Notes: generated by a model from the letters alone, not told the origin. DNA of 15,810 nt from Candidatus Aenigmatarchaeota archaeon (GCA_030619735.1 JAUXAV010000017.1:1-15810); one strand, 5' to 3'. Positions 1-6,726 are shown, counted from the first letter of the stretch. Program-made: numbers and translations.

Positions 1-1
1 T

Positions 2-391
2 TACGGAAAGAGGTTCCATGGGCATCTGGGGCCCTTCCTGGTGGTAGGGCTGAGGATGGGAATCCTGGCAAGGGAGAGGCTCGGGAACCCGGACCCTGTC
101 CATTCCCTGGAAGCCCTGGTGGAGCTGGAGAACAGGAGGCCGGTATCCTGCCTGATAGATGGCATACAGGTTTCCTCGGGCTGCACATTAGGGAAAGGGA
201 ACATAAAGGTAAGGGAGGGGAAGGGGGTATCCGCAGTGTTCCGGAGCGGTGGAAAATCAGTGAAAATCATATTGAAAAGTAAGGAAAGCATACCGGATAT
301 GTTTAATGGTATGTCCGGTGAGGAAGCCGCTGAAAGGATAATGGAAATTCCTGATAAGGAACTGTTTGAGGTGGAGGATGTTAAGCCTTGA
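2..391 (+). CDS. FmdE-domain protein, 5' end outside window
   Basis: The reading frame is open from base 2, so the gene begins upstream of the window. The visible part starts with a FHGHLGPFLVVGLRMG stretch, the HGHxGP signature of the FmdE family (formylmethanofuran dehydrogenase subunit E-like domain). A second conserved block, CLIDGIQVSSGCTLGKGN, follows about 30 residues later; its two Cys and the early His residues are likely metal ligands. FmdE-domain proteins occur in methanogens and in many non-methanogens, so this alone does not imply methanogenesis, and the substrate is unknown. No C-terminal zinc finger follows the domain, so this is the short form. The stop overlaps the start of the AMMECR1 gene by 14 bases, which suggests one operon with translational coupling. 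A GTG at base 41 is open but would remove the HGHxGP motif, so it is not the start. Confidence 0.85.
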   Translation, partial: YGKRFHGHLGPFLVVGLRMGILARERLGNPDPVHSLEALVELENRRPVSCLIDGIQVSSGCTLGKGNIKVREGKGVSAVFRSGGKSVKIILKSKESIPDMFNGMSGEEAAERIMEIPDKELFEVEDVKP

Positions 392-968
392 AGAGGGCAG
401 GCTTGCGGTAAGGCTTGCAAGGGCTTCAATAGAGGCCCTTCTGAAGGATAGGAAGGTTATAGAAACTGATAAGTATCCCGAAATCTTTAAAGAGAAGCTC
501 GGGGTATTCACCAGCCTGCATACCTACCCGGGGAGGGAGCTCAGGGGCTGCATAGGATTTCCTGAGCCCGTGATGCCCCTGTCCCAGGCCATCTCAGATT
601 CTGCTGTATCCGCTGTCAGGGACCCCAGGTTTCCTGCCCTTGGCGAGGAGGAGCTGGAAAAGGTAGTGATTGAGGTCTCTGTGCTTTCCAGGCCCGAGCT
701 GATACCTGTAAGGAAACCCGGGGAGTATCTGAAGAAAATCTCAAAAAGGGACGGGCTGGTCCTCAAAAGGGGGTCCTTCCAGGGATTATTTCTGCCGCAG
801 GTATGGGAGCAGATTCCTGAGAAGGTGAGGTTCCTGGAGCATCTGAGCCAGAAGGCGGGCCTGATGCCGGATGCCTGGGCGGCAGAGGATTCTGAAATCT
901 ACAGGTTCAGGGTCCAGGCCTTTGAGGAGGAGAAGCCCGGGGGGAAGGTCAGGGAGAAAAAGATTTAG
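378..968 (+). CDS. AMMECR1-domain protein
   Basis: The protein is about 196 residues and is a full-length AMMECR1 domain (Pfam AMMECR1). The diagnostic motif LRGCIGF lies near residue 55, followed by conserved SAVRDPRFPAL and EVSVLSRPELI blocks. The family is found in archaea, bacteria and eukaryotes. Its biochemical role is not established, although a conserved Cys in the RGCIG motif and a link to MEMO-type proteins have suggested a redox or catalytic function. I chose ATG 378 because a purine-rich Shine-Dalgarno-like stretch (GAGGTGGAGG, 368-377) runs up to it. A TTG 12 bases upstream is possible but less likely. It overlaps the FmdE-domain gene by 14 bases. The TAG stop ends exactly one base before the 3' end of the convergent tRNA-Ser gene, so there is no space for a separate terminator. 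Confidence 0.9.
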   Translation: MLSLEEGRLAVRLARASIEALLKDRKVIETDKYPEIFKEKLGVFTSLHTYPGRELRGCIGFPEPVMPLSQAISDSAVSAVRDPRFPALGEEELEKVVIEVSVLSRPELIPVRKPGEYLKKISKRDGLVLKRGSFQGLFLPQVWEQIPEKVRFLEHLSQKAGLMPDAWAAEDSEIYRFRVQAFEEEKPGGKVREKKI

Positions 969-1095
969 CGCCGGGAGCAGGATATTCGACACCGTCGAAT
1001 GCGCCTGTGAGCGCAGCGAACAGTGCGTTCGAACCTACATATCCTTTCGGAAACCAGTTTTCGAGACTGGCGCACTACCATTATGCGATCCCGGC
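969..1095 (-). tRNA. tRNA-Ser (anticodon CGA) with a T-loop intron
   Basis: On the minus strand a complete class II tRNA can be folded. The acceptor GCCGGGA (1089-1095) pairs with TCCCGGC (970-976), with discriminator G at 969, as expected for tRNA-Ser. The D-arm is GCAT-AATGGTA-GTGC. The anticodon arm is CCAGT-CTCGAAA-ACTGG (1054-1070), with anticodon CGA at 1061-1063. The 15-nt variable region has a TCC/GGA stem and GAAA loop. The T-stem is GTAGG (1034-1038) with CCTGC (977-981). The T-loop holds a 45-nt insert; removing it gives the perfect loop TTCGAAT and a mature tRNA of 82 nt. CCA is not encoded. A TATA-like element lies at 1118-1128. The gene lies between rpl15e and the AMMECR1 stop. 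Confidence is high because all stems pair only when the intron is removed. Confidence 0.92.
983..1027 (-). other. tRNA-Ser intron in the T-loop (position 59/60), bulge-helix-bulge
   Basis: Seen in sequence: around the insert the pre-tRNA folds as an outer helix GTAGG/CCTGC (the T-stem), a 3-nt bulge TAT on the 3' side, a 4-bp central helix TTCG/CGAA, a 3-nt bulge AAC on the 5' side, and an inner helix GCAC/GTGT. This is the hBHBh' substrate of the archaeal tRNA splicing endonuclease. Cutting after the second base of each bulge removes exactly 45 nt and joins TTCGAA to T, restoring a consensus 7-nt T-loop. The intron is too short for a protein and shows no box C/D motif. Confidence 0.88.
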
Positions 1096-1117
1096 ACAGT
1101 ATAATTTTATCGTTTAA

Positions 1118-1128
1118 GAAATAAACCT
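1118..1128 (-). promoter_or_regulatory. TATA element for tRNA-Ser
   Basis: On the minus strand an AT-rich box (GGTTTATT, 1120-1127) with a purine-rich stretch just upstream is centred about 27 bases before the tRNA 5' end at 1095. This is the usual archaeal BRE/TATA distance. It lies in the 45-base gap after the rpl15e stop. Confidence 0.5.
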
Positions 1129-1140
1129 TTGCATTCGTGC

Positions 1141-1623
1141 TCAGCGCGACGAGGGGGTTTTGCCCCTGAATGCCCGGCCCCTGCCCCCCTTGGTTATCCA
1201 GGGCATGGTCTTCTTTATTACCGGGTGTGCCCTGTCAACCAGGATTGCCTCATACCATTTATGGTTTCCGTCCTCCCCCACATAATAGCTGGCAAGGACC
1301 TCCATGTTGGGGAACTTCCTGGCAACCTTCTCCTCCCCTATTCTCTGCTTGGATTTGCCAGGGGGGAAGAACCTTCCTGCCTTCTTCGGGACCCTGCCCC
1401 CTGAGGGTTTTGGTCTTTTCCTCATGCCTTTCCTGATTCTTACCCTGGCAAGGCAGAAGCCCTGCTTTGCCTTGTATCCCAGGGACCTTGCCCTGTCCAG
1501 TCTTGTGGGTCTGTTGACCCTGGTCACCACTGCCTCTTTCCTCCATTCCGCTAATCTCTGCTTCTGGATTGCGCCGAGGTTTTTGGCAGGGGATTTCCAG
1601 AGTTTTGCAATATGTTTTAACAT
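1141..1623 (-). CDS. rpl15e: 50S ribosomal protein L15e
   Basis: The 160-residue basic protein matches L15e, a large-subunit ribosomal protein of archaea and eukaryotes with no bacterial orthologue. Recognisable blocks are the N-terminal IAKLWKSPAK, then VVTRVNRPTRLDRARSLGYKAKQG, VRIRKGMRKRPKPSGGR, FPNMEVLASYYVGEDG, KWYEAILVDRAHPVIK and the C-terminal RGRAFRG. Archaeal L15e is usually about 185-200 residues. Here the stretch between the HPVIK and RAFRG blocks and the lysine/glycine-rich tail are both shorter, but the frame is intact and all core blocks are present. The start ATG 1623 fits a TATA element centred about 23 bases upstream (1642-1650), implying a leaderless mRNA. The tRNA-Ser gene lies 45 bases downstream on the same strand. 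Confidence 0.95.
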   Translation of the reverse strand: MLKHIAKLWKSPAKNLGAIQKQRLAEWRKEAVVTRVNRPTRLDRARSLGYKAKQGFCLARVRIRKGMRKRPKPSGGRVPKKAGRFFPPGKSKQRIGEEKVARKFPNMEVLASYYVGEDGNHKWYEAILVDRAHPVIKKTMPWITKGGRGRAFRGKTPSSR

Positions 1624-1641
1624 AAGACCATCTTTGTAAAT

Positions 1642-1650
1642 GTATTTAAA
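1642..1650 (-). promoter_or_regulatory. TATA box of rpl15e (leaderless)
   Basis: TTTAAATAC on the minus strand is centred about 23 bases upstream of the rpl15e ATG. There is no Shine-Dalgarno sequence before the ATG, so the transcript probably starts at or beside the start codon. Confidence 0.5.
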
Positions 1651-1706
1651 TAGAGTAGGCTTAAACTATATAAATATTGAAATAAAGTAAAATAGGAGGT
1701 AATATA

Positions 1707-1949
1707 ATGCATCCGGCTGCAAAAATTATAATAGGACTCATACTCCTTGTGATTGGGCTCGGATTGTTCGCCAATGGGATAATACCAGGCTTTAATATAG
1801 CATGGCTGGGAACATTCTGGCTGAACACCTTCATAGCAGTGCTCCAGGGCGTGATACCCATACTCCTAATACTGCTCGGGCTTTTCATAGTCTGGCTTGA
1901 AGTGGATGAGCTCAAGGCACAGAAGGAACTGAGCAAGGAAGAAAAGTAA
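1707..1949 (+). CDS. Small two-helix membrane protein, function unknown
   Basis: The 80-residue protein has two strongly hydrophobic segments, residues about 6-28 and 39-65, followed by a short charged cytoplasmic-type tail rich in Glu and Lys (VDELKAQKELSKEEK). There is no signal-peptide cleavage motif and no recognisable family motif. The start is well supported: AGGAGGT at 1695-1700 is a strong Shine-Dalgarno 6-7 bases before the ATG, and AT-rich TATA candidates lie at about 1657-1676. It is divergent from rpl15e with an 83-base gap and convergent with the zinc-ribbon gene downstream. I do not recognise the family and assign no function. Confidence 0.75.
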   Translation: MHPAAKIIIGLILLVIGLGLFANGIIPGFNIAWLGTFWLNTFIAVLQGVIPILLILLGLFIVWLEVDELKAQKELSKEEK

Positions 1950-1950
1950 A

Positions 1951-1983
1951 TCCTTTCCTTTGTCTTTTTTATATGCTGTTTTT
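1951..1983 (+). terminator. Pyrimidine/T-rich terminator region
   Basis: Directly after the stop of the small membrane protein the coding strand becomes pyrimidine-rich, with T6 at 1965-1970 and T5 at 1979-1983. T-tracts without a hairpin are the usual archaeal termination signal. It lies between two convergent genes. Confidence 0.45.
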
Positions 1984-1990
1984 GTTAGAT

Positions 1991-2659
1991 TTAGGAGAAC
2001 TCCAGGTGCAGGACTCCCCTGGAGAAGCCCCTATTTGTGAGCCTGAACCTTCCCGGCTTTGTGAGAATCTTGAAGTATGCCCTGTCACCTGCGGTTGCCT
2101 TTACCTCCAGGGAGCTCTCCAGCTCCTTTATGTCAATGTCATCAGGGGATTTGACCCCGGGCATTTCCAGGTTCACCACAACCTTGCTGTCAAGCCTCTT
2201 TACATCCGTCTTGGGCTCCTCCACGGATTTGGGTGCCTGCCCTTTGGTTTCAGGGGGCTTCTCCGGTATTTTTGCAGCCTCAGGCCTTAACCTGATTCCC
2301 AGCTGCTTCTGGACCTGCTCCCTTACCTTATCCCTGTCCATGTTGCCGAATGTCCTGACAGAGACCCTTGGCGGGCTGTTGCCAAGCCTTCTTATCTTTA
2401 TGGAGAAGCCAGAGCCCCTGGGTTTGGCAGTGGAAGCGGAGGCACCAGCCCTGAAAGGCCTGGCCCTGAAAAAGGGGGAGATGTCCAGGGCCTCTATGTT
2501 TTTCTCCATCAGCCGGTCCATCTCCTTCAGCTCCCTGTCCATCCTGGAGAACATCCTGTTAAAGATGGAACTGAAGAAATCCCTCCTGAACCTTGCCCCG
2601 CACCCGGGGCAGTAGTTCCAGGCCTTCTCTATCTCTTTTCCGCAGTTCGGGCATTGCAT
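1991..2659 (-). CDS. Zinc-ribbon protein with C-terminal Hsp20/alpha-crystallin-like domain
   Basis: The protein has 222 residues. It opens with a short zinc ribbon: CPNC (Cys3, Cys6) and CPGC (Cys17, Cys20). A basic, Met/Arg-rich helix (about 24-60) and a linker of low complexity (about 100-150, Pro/Glu/Lys-rich) follow. The last 70 residues (about 153-222) look like a beta-sandwich of the small heat-shock protein or CS type: alternating strands such as KVVVNLEMPGV, an IDIKELESSLEVKA block and a final GVLHLEFS strand. In Hsp20 proteins VxxELPGV and LxVxA are the matching elements. A role as chaperone or adaptor is inferred from this resemblance only. A TATA-like box at 2677-2684 lies about 22-25 bases upstream of the ATG, and there is no Shine-Dalgarno sequence. 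It is divergent from nreA. Confidence 0.75.
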   Translation of the reverse strand: MQCPNCGKEIEKAWNYCPGCGARFRRDFFSSIFNRMFSRMDRELKEMDRLMEKNIEALDISPFFRARPFRAGASASTAKPRGSGFSIKIRRLGNSPPRVSVRTFGNMDRDKVREQVQKQLGIRLRPEAAKIPEKPPETKGQAPKSVEEPKTDVKRLDSKVVVNLEMPGVKSPDDIDIKELESSLEVKATAGDRAYFKILTKPGRFRLTNRGFSRGVLHLEFS

Positions 2660-2676
2660 GGTTAATTATTGTGTGA

Positions 2677-2684
2677 TTATAAAT
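2677..2684 (-). promoter_or_regulatory. TATA box of the zinc-ribbon gene
   Basis: TTTATAAT on the minus strand, preceded by a purine-containing stretch, is centred about 22 bases before ATG 2659. A leaderless start is likely. It shares an intergenic region of about 107 bases with the nreA promoter. Confidence 0.45.
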
Positions 2685-2721
2685 TTAAGGTTTAAGGCTT
2701 AGCGGAACTGCGCTATCCATA

Positions 2722-2730
2722 GGCTTAAAA
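2722..2730 (+). promoter_or_regulatory. TATA box of nreA
   Basis: GGCTTAAAA on the plus strand places a start of transcription near 2753. This lies after the upstream TTG at 2734 and before the GTG codons at 2767/2770, so it supports the internal start of nreA. GGGGTG at 2755-2760 is a possible ribosome binding site. Confidence 0.45.
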
Positions 2731-2769
2731 GGGTTGCCGAGAATCTTTAATTGTGGGGTGTTTTCTGTG

Positions 2770-3966
2770 GTGAGGCCTATAAATCTCTGCATAATATGCA
2801 AGGGTGGGAGGAACCTGTGCGGGAACAGGGTTTGTCCTCTCATGCCCAGGATAAGGGCAGCGCCGGATATTCAGAAAAGGGTGGGACAGGATTTCTTCGG
2901 ACCCTCCTATAATGTTTTTATCGGGAGGATGGGGTATCCCCGGGTGAATGTGGGGCCCATGGCAGCCATAGAGGAGAAGCCAAATCTGGATTCCCCTAGG
3001 GAATGGCTTGGAATGGATTATCAGAAAATAGTGGAGCTGCGCTCCCTCCTGATAAGATCCAAGCAGAGGGAAGGGATATTCTCAAGGTCAAGGTTTGTCG
3101 GGGAAGTCCAGGAGCTGGCCATGGCCTCCAAACCAACGGATGTGGAGATGCGCTTCAAGAAAAGGCCTGTATATAGGGTCTCCTTCTCGGATGTGGTACA
3201 GCCCATGGGGCCGAGTGCACCGCTTGAGAAATTGACAATAACAGAGAATCCCAGGATACCCAGAAGGGTGGACTCCATTGTCTCGGATGAGCTGAAGGCT
3301 GCGGAGGCATGCTATGAACTCTACAGGAAGGGGACGGATGTATACAAGATTACGACTATTTTCTCCTCCGGGGCTTTGGGCCTGGAGCAGAACAAGAAGC
3401 TGGTACCAACCAGATGGTCTATAACAGGCCTTGATGATATTATAGCAAAGGAGCTGATGAAGGGTATCCGGGGGTTTCCATCCGTAAATGAATACCTGGT
3501 GTTTGAGTCCCGGTATCTGGACAACCATTTTGTTATACTCCTGATGCCAGGGAGCTGGGAGTTTGAGAACTTTGAGGCCTGGGCCCCTGGTTCCACCTGG
3601 TCATTTAATCTGAAGAAGACTGAGATTCTGGAGGAGTATGAGCCCTTCAGGGGAAGGACAAAATATGCAGATAAAGAGGGCGGGGGCTACTATGCCTCCA
3701 GGATTGCCTGCACGGAAAAACTGCATCAGATGAGGAGGCAGGCAAGGGTGGTGGTTTTCAGGGAGGTCTATGAGGGGTATGTGATTCCTTTAGGAGTCTT
3801 CGTGGTTCGGGAGACAGCAAGGAAGGCCTACCTGAAGAAGCCCAGGAAATTCGCCACAAGGGAGGAGGCCCTGAAATACTGCAATTCCATGTTAAGGGTC
3901 CCAGTGGAAGAATATATGAAGCAGAGTGTTATTCTGAAACAGAAAAGGCTGGAGGATTTTGCCTAG
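2770..3966 (+). CDS. nreA: NreA-family DNA repair protein
   Basis: This is a full-length member of the archaeal Nre family (Pfam Nre N and C domains), implicated in DNA damage tolerance through interaction with PCNA. It starts with a zinc finger CIICKGGRNLCGNRVCP (four Cys) about 6 residues after the chosen start. The typical stretch SYNVFIGRMGYPRVNVGPM follows, then the long conserved core with ARVVVFREVYEGYVIPLGVFVVRE near the C-terminus. The last residues, QKRLEDFA, resemble a PCNA-interacting (PIP) box Q-x-x-L-x-x-F but lack the second aromatic residue. The frame is open back to TTG 2734. I chose GTG 2770 (GTG 2767 is equally possible) because family members begin just before the zinc finger and because the TATA box at 2722-2730 would start transcription near 2753. 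The product is about 398 residues. It is convergent with smc. Confidence 0.92.
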   Translation: MRPINLCIICKGGRNLCGNRVCPLMPRIRAAPDIQKRVGQDFFGPSYNVFIGRMGYPRVNVGPMAAIEEKPNLDSPREWLGMDYQKIVELRSLLIRSKQREGIFSRSRFVGEVQELAMASKPTDVEMRFKKRPVYRVSFSDVVQPMGPSAPLEKLTITENPRIPRRVDSIVSDELKAAEACYELYRKGTDVYKITTIFSSGALGLEQNKKLVPTRWSITGLDDIIAKELMKGIRGFPSVNEYLVFESRYLDNHFVILLMPGSWEFENFEAWAPGSTWSFNLKKTEILEEYEPFRGRTKYADKEGGGYYASRIACTEKLHQMRRQARVVVFREVYEGYVIPLGVFVVRETARKAYLKKPRKFATREEALKYCNSMLRVPVEEYMKQSVILKQKRLEDFA

Positions 3967-3973
3967 AGGAATA

Positions 3974-4177
3974 TTAACCCCATTTACATCTCATTACTTC
4001 ATCTATGTATGGATTATTTCTATCAAATTTAGAGGTGTCAGGGAAATTTACCGGTATATGGGGCCTGTCCACCCATTCTTGATATCCTGTAGGGAGCTCT
4101 GGGAGGGGTTTAACCCCACTGGGCATCCAGCCAAGACCGTATTTCTTTAATCCCTGATGCTGTTCCAAATTTGACAT
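3974..4177 (-). CDS. Possible small protein of 67 residues (doubtful)
   Basis: The 241-base gap between nreA and smc holds this minus-strand frame just downstream of the smc stop. The translation has a balanced composition with several Trp, Tyr, Pro and charged residues and codons like those of its neighbours (AGG, AGA, ATA). The opening KKYGLGWMP loosely resembles the first residues of some C1-type peptidases, but nothing else supports that link. The box CTTAAAAAT at about 4196-4205 lies about 24 bases upstream of ATG 4177 and could drive a leaderless transcript. The same box could equally belong to the smc terminator region. A 63-residue plus-strand frame (3959-4150) covers the same bases and cannot both be true. 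I recognise no family. Confidence 0.35.
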   Translation of the reverse strand: MSNLEQHQGLKKYGLGWMPSGVKPLPELPTGYQEWVDRPHIPVNFPDTSKFDRNNPYIDEVMRCKWG

Positions 4178-4207
4178 AAGGAGTAATTGGAAAGAAAATT
4201 TTTAAGC

Positions 4208-6661
4208 TTAGTTGTTCTTGGGGAGCTTGACCGCCATCACCTTGGATTCGCCGTCTTCCATGGTTATGCCGTAGACCTGGTCCGCTTCCTTTATGAGCTG
4301 GTCATTATGGGATATCAGGATGAACTGGGAGCCCTTGGCCTGCTTCTTTATCATCTCCACGAAGCACTTTGTGTTTGTCTTGTCCAGGGAGGCATCCGCC
4401 TCGTCCAGTATGTAGAATGGTGCTGGCTTGTGCCTCTGTATTCCAAAAAGGAAGGACAGGGCGGTCAGGGCCCTTTCACCGCCGGACTGGGTGTCTATGC
4501 TGAGGAGCTTCTTCCCAGGGGGCGAGGCTGATATTATAAGGCCTGAATCCGTGCTGGAGGGGTCCTCAAGCTTTAGTTCAGCTTCACCTCCGGTCAGCTC
4601 AGAATAGACTGTCTTGAAATGCTTTGTAACCTCATCCAGGGTGGCTGTAAAGGTTTCCATCCTCTTTTCCTCAATCTTCTTTACTGTCCCTTCTATTGCA
4701 TCTTTCTCCTTTACTATCCTGTCAATCTTCTCCCTCATCTCGTCAAATTCGTCCTTGAAGACGTCATACTCCTCAATTGCCTTCATATTGACCGCCCCCA
4801 GGGTTTCTAATCTGTCCCTCATGTATCTCTCCCTGCCCTTCAGGGTTGAGACCTTCTCCTTAAGGAGCTTGTCCTTTTCAATCTTGTCGCTTACGGATTC
4901 CCATTCCAGTTTCAGGCTTTCAAGCCTTGTCTCAAGCTTTGCCTTCCTGACCTTCCTGTCCCCTGCCTTCTGCTGAATGGCAAGCCTTTTCTCATAGGCC
5001 TCTGTTCTTTTCTCCCTCATCTTTTTGAGGTTCTCTCCAATCTTCCCCCTCTTTATCTCAATATTTACAGCCCCGGATTTCTTTTCCTTCTCGGCCAGGG
5101 CCTCTAATTCCTTGTTGAACTTCACTATCTCCTTTTCAAGGATTTCGTTCTCCTTTTCGAGCTTCTTCTTCCTCTCCTGGTATTCTGTTATGTCGCCGCC
5201 CATGCTCCTTTTCTTCTTGTAGAATCCCCCGTATATTGCGCCGGATGCCTCCATTATGTCCCCGTCCAGGGTGACCATTCTTACCCTGACCTGCTTGGCT
5301 ATCTCCTTTGCCCTGTCAATGTCCTTAACACAGGCGGTTGTTGCGAATATGCTCTCTATTGCAGGGGTGAACTTGGGCTCATGGTGTATGAGCTCCGAGA
5401 GCCAGCCGATGCAGCCGGTTGGGAGGGGCTTCTTTCCCCAGGACTTTATCCGGTCCAGGGGCAGGAACCTGGCCCTGCCTATCCTGTTCTCCTTCAGGTA
5501 TTTGATGCATTTGACTGCATTGGCAGTGGTGTCCACTACCATGTCCCTTAATCTGCTTCCGGCTGCAACATCTGCGGCAATCCTGTACTGCTTGGGAACC
5601 ATTATGAGGTCCCGGACCATTCCGAAGACCCCCGGGAAGCCAAGAACCTTCTTCATGCCCGGGCTTACGCTGCCAAACCCTTTCAGCCTCTCTATCATGC
5701 TGGCTAGGTTTTCTACGTTCCTGTTGTTGGAATCTATCCTGTCCCTTTTCCTTTCTATCTCTGACCTCAGCCTCTCAATCTTTTTGGTTTCCTCTATCTG
5801 CTTTGAGATCTTCTCCATGTCCCTGGCCATGTCCTGGAGTTTTCCCTCCCCTTCCTGTATATTCTTGTCAAGCTCCTCTATTTCCCTCTGCAGTCCTGTG
5901 AGCTCCTTCTCCTCGCTTCCTATCCTGCTGTCCGCCTCTTTCAGGGAATTCTCCGTCTCCTGGAGGTCGTTCCAGATTGCAGAGGCCCTTGTTATCTCAA
6001 GCCCGTTCTGGAGCTTCTGGTATTCCAGTGCAGCGTCCCTGTCAGTCTTCAGCTTTGTAAGGAACTCATCCTTTGACTCCAGCATTATCTCGGCCTCCCT
6101 GATTTTTTCCATTACCTTCTCCAGTTCCTTTTCTGACTTTGCCTTCTTGTCATCGTATTCTGCTATGCCAGCTATGTCATCTATTATCTCCCTTCTCTCT
6201 GTGGGGAGCATCTCTATTATATTGGTTACATCACCCTGCTGTATTATGTTATAACCATCGGACTGGATCATTGCCCTGGAGAACAAATCCAGGACCTGCT
6301 GCCTTGTGACCACCTGACCATTCAGCCTGTAGGTGCTTATGCCTGCCTTGTTCACCCTCCTGGTGATGGAAACGGATTCCTCCTTGAGGGGCAGGGTCTT
6401 GCAGGAGTTGTCAAAGAATAAGCTGACCCTGGCAAAATCCGACGGGGATTTCTTCCTGCTGCCGTGGAATATGAGCTCATGGAGCTTCTTTGCCCTCATT
6501 GCCCTGGTCCCCTTGCCCAGGACAAAGGATATGGCATCAATAATGCAGGATTTCCCGGCCCCGTTGGGGCCTGTCAGGACAGAGAAGCCTCCGGGGAAGT
6601 AAATCGCGCTTTTCCTCTTGAAGCTCTTGAACCCCTCCATAACAAGCTTTTCCATTTTCAT
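4208..6661 (-). CDS. smc: SMC chromosome-segregation ATPase with short coiled-coil arms
   Basis: SMC proteins form ring-shaped dimers that organise and segregate chromosomes. Numbered from the TTG at 6673 (821 residues), the N-terminal head (about 7-170) starts MEKLVMEGFKSF and has Walker A GPNGAGKS (35-42) and the NIIQQGDV block. Coiled coil 1 covers about 172-330, a hinge about 335-485 (ending in GAIYGGF), and coiled coil 2 about 490-670. The C-terminal head has the ABC signature as QSGGERALTAL (729-739), Walker B FYILDEADASLD (753-764) and the switch His in LISHNDQ. Other archaeal SMCs are about 1150-1190 residues. The missing length is taken evenly from both arms, about 150-180 residues each; heads and hinge look intact. 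The signature has Gln where Leu is usual. I prefer ATG 6661 (or 6655) over TTG 6673 because a TATA box at 6701-6709 would start transcription near 6679. No ScpA or ScpB gene is adjacent. Confidence 0.93.
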   Translation of the reverse strand: MKMEKLVMEGFKSFKRKSAIYFPGGFSVLTGPNGAGKSCIIDAISFVLGKGTRAMRAKKLHELIFHGSRKKSPSDFARVSLFFDNSCKTLPLKEESVSITRRVNKAGISTYRLNGQVVTRQQVLDLFSRAMIQSDGYNIIQQGDVTNIIEMLPTERREIIDDIAGIAEYDDKKAKSEKELEKVMEKIREAEIMLESKDEFLTKLKTDRDAALEYQKLQNGLEITRASAIWNDLQETENSLKEADSRIGSEEKELTGLQREIEELDKNIQEGEGKLQDMARDMEKISKQIEETKKIERLRSEIERKRDRIDSNNRNVENLASMIERLKGFGSVSPGMKKVLGFPGVFGMVRDLIMVPKQYRIAADVAAGSRLRDMVVDTTANAVKCIKYLKENRIGRARFLPLDRIKSWGKKPLPTGCIGWLSELIHHEPKFTPAIESIFATTACVKDIDRAKEIAKQVRVRMVTLDGDIMEASGAIYGGFYKKKRSMGGDITEYQERKKKLEKENEILEKEIVKFNKELEALAEKEKKSGAVNIEIKRGKIGENLKKMREKRTEAYEKRLAIQQKAGDRKVRKAKLETRLESLKLEWESVSDKIEKDKLLKEKVSTLKGRERYMRDRLETLGAVNMKAIEEYDVFKDEFDEMREKIDRIVKEKDAIEGTVKKIEEKRMETFTATLDEVTKHFKTVYSELTGGEAELKLEDPSSTDSGLIISASPPGKKLLSIDTQSGGERALTALSFLFGIQRHKPAPFYILDEADASLDKTNTKCFVEMIKKQAKGSQFILISHNDQLIKEADQVYGITMEDGESKVMAVKLPKNN

Positions 6662-6700
6662 AGCTTTCCCCAATCCCCGAAGTGCAGAATCTGGTTTGTT

Positions 6701-6709
6701 AATATATTT
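6701..6709 (-). promoter_or_regulatory. TATA box of smc
   Basis: AAATATATT on the minus strand is centred about 26 bases upstream of a predicted start near 6679. This leaves a short leader of about 18 bases before ATG 6661. Confidence 0.5.
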
Positions 6710-6726
6710 GTGTCCGAACGCTTTTA

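Noticed and set aside
983..1027. The tRNA insert read as a long variable arm or as damage to the gene
   Set aside because: The variable region is already complete before the T-stem, and the insert lies exactly at a strict bulge-helix-bulge whose removal restores a consensus T-loop.
871..1104. A 77-residue frame across the AMMECR1 end and the tRNA gene
   Set aside because: The bases are accounted for by the AMMECR1 coding region and the folded tRNA-Ser with its intron.
2037..2615. A 192-residue plus-strand open frame opposite the zinc-ribbon gene
   Set aside because: The minus-strand frame has a zinc ribbon and a TATA box at the right distance; this one is compositionally a mirror image.
2734..2769. 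TTG 2734 as the nreA start
   Set aside because: The TATA box at 2722-2730 is only about 7 bases before it, so the transcript would begin after this codon, and family members start close to the zinc finger.
3959..4150. A 63-residue plus-strand frame starting inside the end of nreA
   Set aside because: It has no ribosome binding site or recognisable motif. The opposite-strand frame in the same bases has a better placed promoter, and even that one is doubtful.
5256..6254. A 332-residue plus-strand open frame opposite smc
   Set aside because: It is antisense to the well-supported smc gene. Its translation is a Ser/Phe/Leu-rich low-complexity string, the mirror of Glu/Lys-rich coiled-coil codons, with no family features.
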